Positions 6,365 through 11,162 of a stretch of DNA of 11,162 nucleotides are shown here, piece by piece. The position numbers and the translations under genes are program-made. Positions within the stretch are counted from its first letter, which is position 1. The number at the start of each line of letters is the position of its first letter. The DNA lies in assembly GCA_958435885.1 (NCBI GenBank), contig CAUBHZ010000029.1, positions 1-11,162 on the forward strand. Reading direction: 5' to 3'. This stretch comes from an uncultured Intestinimonas sp. (GTDB lineage Bacteria; Bacillota_A; Clostridia; Oscillospirales; Oscillospiraceae). Under the pieces are notes generated by a model. The model made no database searches, was not told the origin of the DNA, and worked only from the letters and a program-made list of their open reading frames with translations.

Positions 6365-6393
6365 TTAGACGGAGGGGCGGACGGAAAGTTTTC
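6365..6393 (-). promoter_or_regulatory. Predicted ECF (SigV-type) promoter of the SGNH-sigV-rsiV operon
   Basis: On the minus strand a -35 element GAAAACTTT (6393-6385) and a -10 element CGTCTAA (6371-6365) are separated so that 16 bases lie between GAAAAC and CGTC. This closely follows the TGAAAC...CGTC(TA) pattern of Firmicutes ECF sigma factors. The start codon (6332) follows after a short leader with a strong Shine-Dalgarno sequence. Its position in front of the operon that encodes an ECF factor supports autoregulation. Confidence 0.78.
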
Positions 6394-6402
6394 GCGGAGA
6401 AG

Positions 6403-6432
6403 AAAAAAAGGATACGACCGGGCCGTATCCTT
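6403..6432 (-). terminator. Intrinsic terminator insulating the ECF promoter
   Basis: 6408-6416 pairs perfectly with 6424-6432 (nine pairs, seven-base loop). On the minus strand it is followed by a run of seven T and a pyrimidine-rich tail. It ends ten bases before the -35 box of the ECF promoter, so it would stop readthrough from the tRNA-Gly region into the stress operon. Confidence 0.85.
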
Positions 6433-6537
6433 GTGAGGAAAGCGATTTCAGTGATTTACCGGCCCGGCGGAACCCAAGACGCCCCCGGCGTAGACCAAAC
6501 CGGAGCCCAGCGCAGCGGGTTCGTTTCGAAGCGGAGA

Positions 6538-6564
6538 AGCAGGTGGCGAGGCTCGAACTCGCTA
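6538..6564 (-). pseudogene. tRNA-Gly 3'-end remnant (att-like direct repeat)
   Basis: 26 of 27 bases match the T arm, 3' acceptor strand and discriminator base of the intact tRNA-Gly at 6734-6760, in the same orientation and 196 bases away. The CCA end, D arm and anticodon arm are absent, so it cannot be a functional tRNA. Integrating elements commonly leave such copies when they use a tRNA 3' end; partial duplication is an alternative. Confidence 0.6.
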
Positions 6565-6569
6565 TCGCA

Positions 6570-6596
6570 CCCCACAAAAGCGCCGCTTTTGTGGGG
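6570..6596. repeat. Perfect 12-bp hairpin
   Basis: CCCCACAAAAGC (6570-6581) pairs with its exact complement (6585-6596) around the loop GCC. No T run follows on either strand, so it is not a standard terminator. It is part of the tRNA-derived block described above. Confidence 0.75.
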
Positions 6597-6616
6597 ACCC
6601 CGCACCTCCGGATCGT

Positions 6617-6642
6617 AAAAAATGCGGCTACACCGCATTTTT
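6617..6642. terminator. Bidirectional terminator-like hairpin
   Basis: 6618-6627 pairs with 6633-6642 around a five-base loop. The stem is GC-rich at the top and A/T at the base, so that T5 (plus strand) or T6 (minus strand) runs off the stem. It fits an intrinsic terminator in either direction, although it is also a component of the repeat block. Confidence 0.6.
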
Positions 6643-6684
6643 GTGGTGGAGGCAGCGAGTTCTCTCCAAAGGACAGCTTATTCA

Positions 6685-6732
6685 CAGCAAAAAGAAAACG
6701 GACTGCAAAAGCAGTCCGTTTTCTTTTTGCTG
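6685..6732 (-). terminator. Terminator of tRNA-Gly, stem overlapping the CCA end
   Basis: 6685-6706 pairs without mismatch with 6711-6732 around a four-A loop, giving a 22-base-pair stem. On the minus strand it is the first structure after the tRNA, and its upstream arm starts within the encoded CCA. T-rich sequence forms the lower 3' arm. It is nearly symmetrical and could terminate in both directions. Confidence 0.82.
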
Positions 6733-6806
6733 GAGCAGGTGACGAGGCTCGAACTCGCTACCTCCACCTTGGCAAGGTGGCGCTCTACCAGATGAGCTAC
6801 ACCTGC
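6731..6806 (-). tRNA. tRNA-Gly (anticodon GCC)
   Basis: The minus strand folds as a 76-base cloverleaf: 5' acceptor GCAGGTG, D arm AGCTCATCTGGTAGAGC, anticodon stem CCACC/GGTGG with loop TTGCCAA (anticodon GCC, glycine), a short variable loop, T arm with GTTCGAGC, 3' acceptor CACCTGC, discriminator T and encoded CCA. A consensus promoter lies 15 bases upstream and a strong terminator directly after, so it is an independent single-tRNA unit. Confidence 0.97.
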
Positions 6807-6820
6807 AAGCGACAAATGAT

Positions 6821-6849
6821 ATTATAGCCACACCTGCCGCTTCTGTCAA
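6821..6849 (-). promoter_or_regulatory. Consensus housekeeping promoter of tRNA-Gly
   Basis: TTGACA (6849-6844) and TATAAT (6826-6821) are both perfect and 17 bases apart on the minus strand, with the tRNA 5' end 15 bases beyond the -10 box. The -35 box begins ten bases after the stop of the lipoprotein gene, and no terminator separates the two, so readthrough from that operon may also reach the tRNA. Confidence 0.95.
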
Positions 6850-6858
6850 TAGTTTTTT

Positions 6859-7983
6859 TCAATTTTCCGCATTTTCTTCTGCGGGGATGGCCGCCTCGCC
6901 GCAGACGGGGTATTCTCCCTCGGGCCAGGTATAGCCCGCCTGGGCCATCTGGGCATCGGTGAGGAGAACGCTCTCCTCCCGGGAGGGGTCCACGTGGAAG
7001 CTCCCCTCCTCCAGGGTGACGATGGTCCAGAAGTGGTGTGCTCCGCCCAGATCCCCCTCCACCACCTGACAGGGCAGCTCTGTGAGGTCGCACAGCTCCT
7101 TATAGGCCAGGGCCATGCCCTCGCTGTCGGCGGCGCCCTCCACCAGAGCGGCATAGGCGGTGGCCCCCGCCGCTCCGTCGGCGGCGGAGCGCTCCCGCAG
7201 GGCGCTGAAGAGCACCGAGGCCAGCACCCGGTGGGCAAGGCCGGTGCGGTAGGGCTCCACCAGGTCGGTAGCGGCGTCCTCCAGCTGCACCCGCTTGCCC
7301 TGGAGGGTCTTGGTGTCCTCGGGATAGGTGAGGAGGACCTCCACCACCCGCCGGCTCCCCTCATCGGGGTACAGGTTCACCTGGGCCTCCGGCATGCCCA
7401 GGGCGGCGGCGGGCTGGTCGTAGTAGGCCTCCCGGATGAGGTCACGGATGTAGTCGGCGTCCTGGGTCTCGTCGAAGTAGTTGATCTGAAAGACCGTCTC
7501 GGGGACAAAGCCGTCCAGGGCGTCCAGCAGCTCGGCCCGGATGGCGCCGCTGCCGGTGACGGTGGTGACGGCGGCGATCTGCTCCGCCGAGCGCCGGTAG
7601 TCGATGGTGATGGTGGCCTCGTAATAGGAGACCATGCGGGCGAAACTGTGCTGGATGCGGTCCACGGCGTAGGCACCCAGGGGGTCGGAGTGGCTGATCT
7701 CGTCGCAGGCCCGGGTGAGCTGCTCCTCCACGTCCCCCTTCCAGTTCCGCAGGCGGATGACGCCCTCCTCCTGGTGGGCCTTCACCTGGGCCAGGATGGC
7801 GCTCTGGAGCTCGGAGTAGGTCTCCGCCCACACGGCGTTGGAGTCGTCCTCGGCCACGCTGAGCCGGACGTGGGGCTCCACCGACTGATACTCCCGCTCC
7901 AGCATGGCCGAGCAGCCGCTGAGGAGCACCAGCGCCGTGAGCCCCAGGGCGGCAAAACGCCCCTTAATAGCCCAGGTCCTCAT
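6859..7983 (-). CDS. Lipoprotein with transglutaminase-like domain, Cys-to-Ser at the active site
   Basis: This 374-aa secreted lipoprotein begins with a signal MRTWAIKGRFAALGLTALVL and a lipobox LSGC, with C24 as the lipid anchor. The middle (about 30-230) is a mixed alpha/beta region with no motif I recognise. The C-terminal part (about 255-345) reads like a transglutaminase/protease-like core: ALVEGAADSEGMALAYKELCDL, LPCQVVEGDLGGAHHFWTIV and FHVDPSR. In this family the residue before EG(Y/M)A is the catalytic Cys; here it is S287, while H317 and D332 stand at the other triad positions with normal spacing. It is therefore probably not a standard Cys transglutaminase and may be a binding or structural domain. 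The start ATG lies 20 bases inside the LUD gene; longer readings only translate the LUD gene out of frame. The role is unknown. Confidence 0.82.
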   Translation of the reverse strand: MRTWAIKGRFAALGLTALVLLSGCSAMLEREYQSVEPHVRLSVAEDDSNAVWAETYSELQSAILAQVKAHQEEGVIRLRNWKGDVEEQLTRACDEISHSDPLGAYAVDRIQHSFARMVSYYEATITIDYRRSAEQIAAVTTVTGSGAIRAELLDALDGFVPETVFQINYFDETQDADYIRDLIREAYYDQPAAALGMPEAQVNLYPDEGSRRVVEVLLTYPEDTKTLQGKRVQLEDAATDLVEPYRTGLAHRVLASVLFSALRERSAADGAAGATAYAALVEGAADSEGMALAYKELCDLTELPCQVVEGDLGGAHHFWTIVTLEEGSFHVDPSREESVLLTDAQMAQAGYTWPEGEYPVCGEAAIPAEENAEN

Positions 7984-8551
7984 CCACCAGCACCACTTCC
8001 ATGTCCATGCTGGTGGGCTTCTCCCAGTACACCACCAGGGCCCGGCAGATGCGCTCGGGGCTCTTGCAGTCATAGCAGCGGTCGCCCTTGGCGGCGCAGG
8101 GGGTCTTGCGGTTCAGGCGCTGGGCGTTCTTGGGGGCGGCGATGTTCCGGGCCCGCCAGAGGGCGGCGTCGTAGTCGGGAGCCACCTTGTTCCGGCCCAC
8201 GATGAAGTACACCTTCTCGTGGCCGAAGAGCCCCGAGGCCACCCGGTTGCCGGTGCCGTCGATGTTGATGAGCTCCCCGGTCTCGGCGGCGCCGTTCACC
8301 GAGGTGAGGTAGACCTGGGCGCCGGCGGCCTCCTGAAGGGTGCTCCCGCCCCAGTGCCAGAGGACGGTGTTGTGCTTGGCCAGCCGCTCGGCCAGCCCCA
8401 TCTCCTGGACGGTGACGGAGCCACCGATGCCGATGGTCTTGCCGTCCAGGGCGGCGTCCAAGTAATCGGCGGCCTGGGCCGCCGTGTCGAAGCGGGAGAC
8501 GGCAAAACCCTCCGCCTCCAGGCTCTTCTGCAACTTTTCGAGATCTGCCAT
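7964..8551 (-). CDS. LUD-domain protein (LutC/LutB-like, lactate utilization family)
   Basis: This 195-aa cytoplasmic protein of the LUD (DUF162) family has the signature elements TIGIGGSVTVQEMGL (39-53), LTSVNGAAETGELINIDGTGNRVA (82-105) and GHEKVYFIVGRNKV. The C-terminal half carries a conserved-looking C-x6-C-x2-C-x6-C set (C152, C159, C162, C169) that could bind a metal. LUD proteins related to LutB/LutC take part in L-lactate oxidation, but no LutA or ferredoxin-type LutB is nearby, so lactate use is not shown here. The start at ATG 8551, with GAAGGG upstream, is preferred to ATG 8596, which lies inside the YitT gene. It sits 19 bases after YitT and overlaps the lipoprotein start by 20 bases, in one probable transcript. 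Confidence 0.85.
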   Translation of the reverse strand: MADLEKLQKSLEAEGFAVSRFDTAAQAADYLDAALDGKTIGIGGSVTVQEMGLAERLAKHNTVLWHWGGSTLQEAAGAQVYLTSVNGAAETGELINIDGTGNRVASGLFGHEKVYFIVGRNKVAPDYDAALWRARNIAAPKNAQRLNRKTPCAAKGDRCYDCKSPERICRALVVYWEKPTSMDMEVVLVDEDLGY

Positions 8552-8570
8552 AAGACACCCTTCTTTCACA

Positions 8571-9440
8571 TCACAAGTCGTTTTGCTGATATTCACGGAA
8601 CCCCTCGCCCATGACGTCGTGGGCGTCGCAGACGATGAGGAAGGCGGCGGGGTCCACCTCCTTGACCATGCGCTTCATGGCCACGATCTGCCGCTGCTTG
8701 AAGGCGCACATGAGGACCTCTTTGTCCTGGCCCGACCAGGCGCCCCGGCCCTGGAGGATGGTGACGCCCCGGTCCAGGTCCCGGGTGAGCTTCTGGGCGA
8801 TGGCCCGGGGGTCCTGGCTGATGATATAGGCCACCTTGGCGGTGTCCAGGCCGTAGAGGACCATGTCCATCACCTTGGAGGAGAGGAAGAGGGCCACCAC
8901 GCCGTAGAGGGCGCTGTACACGTTGCCGAAGGCCAGGGCCACCGCCACGATGACCACCAGGTCGATGGCCATGAGGAGCTTGCCCATGGGCAGCCAGGCC
9001 AGCTTGAGCTTCAGCAGCCGGGCGATGAGGTCGGTGCCGCCGGTGGTGGCGCCCTGGAGGAAGACGATGCCCAGGGAGCCCCCCATGAGCACGCCGCCGT
9101 AGATGGTGGCCAGCATGGGGTCCATGGGCTGGAAGGTATAGAGGGCGTGGAGCACGTCGATGGCTAGGGAGGAGACGAACATGGCGTAGAGGGAGGAGAG
9201 AAGCAGGTGGCCGCCCAGCAGCCGCCACCCCAGCAGGAAGAGGGGGGCGTTGAGGATGATGACCACGGTGCCGATGGGCGCCCAGGGCAGGAAGGCGTTG
9301 ATGATCTGGGCCACGCCGGTGATGCCGCCGAAGCCGATCTGGTTGGGCTCATAGCACCAGTTGAAGCCCACGGCGTAGATCGCCGACGCCAGGGTGATCC
9401 ACACATAGGCCAGCAGGGTCTTGCGCAGGTTCTTTTTCAT
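8571..9440 (-). CDS. YitT-family membrane protein (YitT_membrane plus DUF2179)
   Basis: This is a 289-aa integral membrane protein. Hydrophobic segments are seen at about 9-27, 55-72, 78-97, 110-130, 154-172 and 175-195. Family marks are GFGGITGVAQII (36-47) after the first helix and GATTGGTDLIARLL (130-143). The last 90 residues form a cytoplasmic DUF2179 domain (AKVAYIISQDPRAIAQKL, RGVTILQGRGAWSGQDKEVLMCAF, DPAAFLIVCDAHDVMGEGF). The substrate of the family is not established in general. The start ATG is preceded by GGAGG at five bases. The gene begins 31 bases after the topoisomerase stop with no terminator between, so cotranscription is likely. Confidence 0.93.
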   Translation of the reverse strand: MKKNLRKTLLAYVWITLASAIYAVGFNWCYEPNQIGFGGITGVAQIINAFLPWAPIGTVVIILNAPLFLLGWRLLGGHLLLSSLYAMFVSSLAIDVLHALYTFQPMDPMLATIYGGVLMGGSLGIVFLQGATTGGTDLIARLLKLKLAWLPMGKLLMAIDLVVIVAVALAFGNVYSALYGVVALFLSSKVMDMVLYGLDTAKVAYIISQDPRAIAQKLTRDLDRGVTILQGRGAWSGQDKEVLMCAFKQRQIVAMKRMVKEVDPAAFLIVCDAHDVMGEGFREYQQNDL

Positions 9441-9471
9441 AACTACCTCCAGAGGGGGGTGGGATCTTCCA

Positions 9472-11162
9472 TCACAGCAGGCTCAGCTGCTCCTCGCCAC
9501 GGTCCTCCTCCTTCAGGAGGGCGCCGGCCACCGGCAGGCTCCGGGCCCGGTAGCGGGCGGCGTTCTGGATGGGGGTCTGGTCCAGGGGGGCGGCTCCCTC
9601 CACCCTGTACTTGGGCTTGAGGGTCATGACGCCCACGCCCTGGGTGGTGCGGGTGGTCTTGGGGGCGAGCAGCGCAGTGTGGAAGATGAGGCAGCGGCCC
9701 TCGGTGGACCACACCGCCATCTCCATGTCCTCCCGGAGGAGGAAGGCACGGACCAGGGGGCTCTTATCCGAGTATGCCCCGGTGAGGCGCTTTCTCCTCG
9801 TCTGGGTCTGGTAGCCGGCAAGCTCCACCCGGGCCACCTTGCCGTTTTCAAAGAAGAAGAGGAGGTTGCCGGAGTAGCCCCCGGGCACGCAGGCCCAGAG
9901 GAAGCTCTCCCCCTCGTCGAAGCCCAGCTTGGTGGGCAGGTAGTCGCCCAGCACGCTGGCCTTGGCGTCCTCGAAGTCGCTCATGCGGGTCTTGTAGCAC
10001 TGCTGGCGGTCGGTAAAGACCAGCAGCTCGTCCCGGTTGGTGCACTCCCACTGGAGGTAGGCGCCGTCCCCCTCCTTGTACTTCTGCTCCGAGCTCATGC
10101 GCAGGGACTGGGGGGTGATTTTTTTGAAATAGCCCTCCTTGGAGAGGAAGACGTGCACCGGGTAGTCGGGTACGTCCTCTCCCCCGTCGTCGGCCTCGGC
10201 GGGCAGCTCGTAGAGGAGCCCGGTGCGCCGGGGAAGGGCGTACTTCTTCTTCACGGCGGCAAGCTCCGCCACGATGGTCTTCTTGATGCGGCCGGGGCTG
10301 TCCACCAGGTCCTGGAGGTCGGCGATCTCCTTCTCCAGGTCCTCCGTCTCACGGGTCCGCTTGAGGATATACTCCTTGTTGATGTTGCGCAGCTTGATGT
10401 CGGCCACATACTCGGCCTGGACCTCGTCGATGCCGAAGCCGATCATCAGGTTGGGTACCACCTCGGCGTCCTCCTCGGTCTCCCGGATGATCTGGATGGC
10501 CTTGTCAATGTCCAGCAGGATCTTCTGGAGGCCCTGGAGGAGGTGGAGCTTCTCCCGGCGCTTGCCCAGGACGAAGTAGGTCCGGCGGCGGATGGACTCC
10601 ATGCGCCAGGCCGTCCACTCCTCCAGGATCTGCCGCACCCCCATGACCCGGGGCATGCCGGCGATGAGGATGTTGAAGTTGCAGGAGAAGGAGTCCCGCA
10701 GGGGGGTCATGCGGAAGAGCCGGGCCATGAGCTTGTCCGGGTCGGTGCCCCGCTTCAGGTCCATGGTGAGCTTGAGGCCGCTCAGGTCGGTCTCGTCCCG
10801 CATGTCGGAGATCTCCTTCACCTTGCCGCCCTTCACCAGCTCGGAGACCTTGTCCATGATGGCCTCCACGGTGGTGGAGTAGGGGATCTCGTAGATCTCG
10901 ATGAGGTTTTCTTCCTTCACATACCGCCACCGGGCCTGGACCTTGAAGGAGCCCCGGCCCGTCTCATAGATGGCGCTGAGCTCCTTCTCGTCGTAGAGAA
11001 GCTCGCCGCCGGTGGGGAAGTCGGGAGCCTTCAGGGTGGCCATCAGGTCACAGTTGGGGTTTTTGAGGTAGGCGGCGGTGGTGTCGCACACCTCGGCCAG
11101 GTTGAAGCCGCAGATGTTGGAGGCCATGCCCACGGCGATGCCCATGTTGGAGGACACCAGCA
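9472..11162 (-). CDS. Type IIA topoisomerase subunit A, ParC-like (5' end outside window)
   Basis: This is the DNA-cutting subunit of topoisomerase IV or gyrase. The frame is open to the right edge, so the N-terminus, including the winged helix and catalytic tyrosine, is missing. The visible part starts at LVSSNMGIAVGMASNICGFNLAEV, which matches the GIAVGMATNIPPHN segment that follows the catalytic Tyr by some 50 residues. A tower and coiled-coil region (WRMESIRRRTYFVLGKRREKL, RRTRETEDLEKEIADLQ) and a C-terminal beta-pinwheel of about 220 residues come next. The place where GyrA has its QRRGGRG box reads SLRMSSEQKYKEGDG (around 10060-10120), so the gyrase wrapping box is absent. Topoisomerase IV-like function is therefore more likely. 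A subunit B gene would be expected beyond the window. Confidence 0.92.
   Translation of the reverse strand, partial: LVSSNMGIAVGMASNICGFNLAEVCDTTAAYLKNPNCDLMATLKAPDFPTGGELLYDEKELSAIYETGRGSFKVQARWRYVKEENLIEIYEIPYSTTVEAIMDKVSELVKGGKVKEISDMRDETDLSGLKLTMDLKRGTDPDKLMARLFRMTPLRDSFSCNFNILIAGMPRVMGVRQILEEWTAWRMESIRRRTYFVLGKRREKLHLLQGLQKILLDIDKAIQIIRETEEDAEVVPNLMIGFGIDEVQAEYVADIKLRNINKEYILKRTRETEDLEKEIADLQDLVDSPGRIKKTIVAELAAVKKKYALPRRTGLLYELPAEADDGGEDVPDYPVHVFLSKEGYFKKITPQSLRMSSEQKYKEGDGAYLQWECTNRDELLVFTDRQQCYKTRMSDFEDAKASVLGDYLPTKLGFDEGESFLWACVPGGYSGNLLFFFENGKVARVELAGYQTQTRRKRLTGAYSDKSPLVRAFLLREDMEMAVWSTEGRCLIFHTALLAPKTTRTTQGVGVMTLKPKYRVEGAAPLDQTPIQNAARYRARSLPVAGALLKEEDRGEEQLSLL

Larger units (their letters stand above)
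6440..6683. repeat. Hairpin-rich intergenic block with partial copies of tRNA-Gly
   Basis: No convincing gene lies in this stretch. It holds, in order: a small hairpin (6479-6491); an outer inverted pair GAACCC (6470-6475)/GGGTTC (6517-6522); a direct copy of the 3' part of the neighbouring tRNA-Gly (6538-6564, 26 of 27 bases identical to 6734-6760); a perfect 12-base-pair hairpin with a three-base loop (6570-6596); a ten-base-pair hairpin flanked by A and T runs (6618-6642); and an inverted copy of the tRNA variable/T-arm part (6645-6662, 17 of 18 bases). The tRNA-like pieces face each other around the two hairpins. This looks like a compact intergenic repeat or a decayed insertion at a tRNA; whether it is multicopy cannot be seen here. 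Confidence 0.55.

Noticed and set aside
5127..6368. Plus-strand open frame of 413 codons opposite the SGNH and sigma genes
   Set aside because: It is antisense to two genes with intact catalytic and DNA-binding motifs and has no family resemblance of its own.
6465..6530. A second complete tRNA or a known riboswitch in the GC-rich block
   Set aside because: Some short hairpins and a GGGTTC motif are present, but no acceptor stem, anticodon arm or riboswitch core could be assembled.
6543..6827. Plus-strand frame of 94 codons (and minus-strand frames at 6365-6685)
   Set aside because: It translates the tRNA-Gly antisense strand, terminators and tRNA-derived repeat; such products are common false annotations near tRNA genes.
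7984..8073. Longer N-terminus for the lipoprotein
   Set aside because: These 30 codons are the out-of-frame reading of the LUD gene and would put Trp/Arg-rich residues in front of a clean lipoprotein signal peptide.
6994..8205. Plus-strand open frame of 403 codons opposite the lipoprotein
   Set aside because: It is a shadow of the lipoprotein and LUD genes, both of which have coherent protein features and starts.
1..11162. CRISPR array, defence island or phage structural genes
   Set aside because: No regularly spaced repeats and no Cas, restriction or phage structural motifs were seen; only the recombinase is mobile-element related.

Overview
The window looks like chromosomal DNA of a GC-rich, low-oxygen gut Firmicute of the Oscillospiraceae type (Flavonifractor/Intestinimonas/Lawsonibacter-like). 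This is inferred from the high GC of the core genes, strong GGAGG-type ribosome binding sites, a SigV/RsiV pair, YitT and LUD proteins, an AtoD/AtoA-type CoA-transferase and a TnpX/TndX-like serine recombinase. I cannot name the species from the sequence alone.

Layout, left to right. (1) About 1-1440, plus strand: the C-terminal two thirds of a large serine recombinase. It is visibly less GC-rich than the rest and is probably the end of an integrated element. (2) 1469-3715, minus strand: a three-gene metabolic operon of crotonase-fold enzyme, CoA-transferase subunit A and CoA-transferase subunit B, with a candidate promoter and palindrome upstream. (3) 3942-6393, minus strand: a cell-envelope stress module of membrane-anchored SGNH hydrolase, SigV-like ECF sigma factor and RsiV-like anti-sigma factor. 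It is closed by a 25-bp-arm terminator and preceded by a very good ECF-type promoter. (4) 6403-6849: terminators, a tRNA-Gly(GCC) gene with a consensus promoter, and about 240 bases of hairpin-rich sequence carrying partial direct and inverted copies of the tRNA-Gly 3' part. (5) 6859-11162, minus strand: a tightly packed run of topoisomerase IV/gyrase A-type subunit (5' end outside the window), YitT-family membrane protein, LUD-domain protein and a transglutaminase-like lipoprotein whose catalytic cysteine position is serine.

Every gene except the recombinase is on the minus strand. The most coherent system is the SGNH-SigV-RsiV unit. In Bacillus subtilis and Clostridioides difficile, RsiV senses lysozyme and releases SigV, and SigV switches on peptidoglycan-modifying enzymes such as OatA, which has an SGNH domain. 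Here a free-standing, membrane-tethered SGNH enzyme is the first gene behind the predicted SigV promoter, which suggests an autoregulated lysozyme/envelope-damage response. The crotonase/CoA-transferase operon probably handles a short-chain acyl-CoA in fermentation, but its substrate cannot be read from the sequence.
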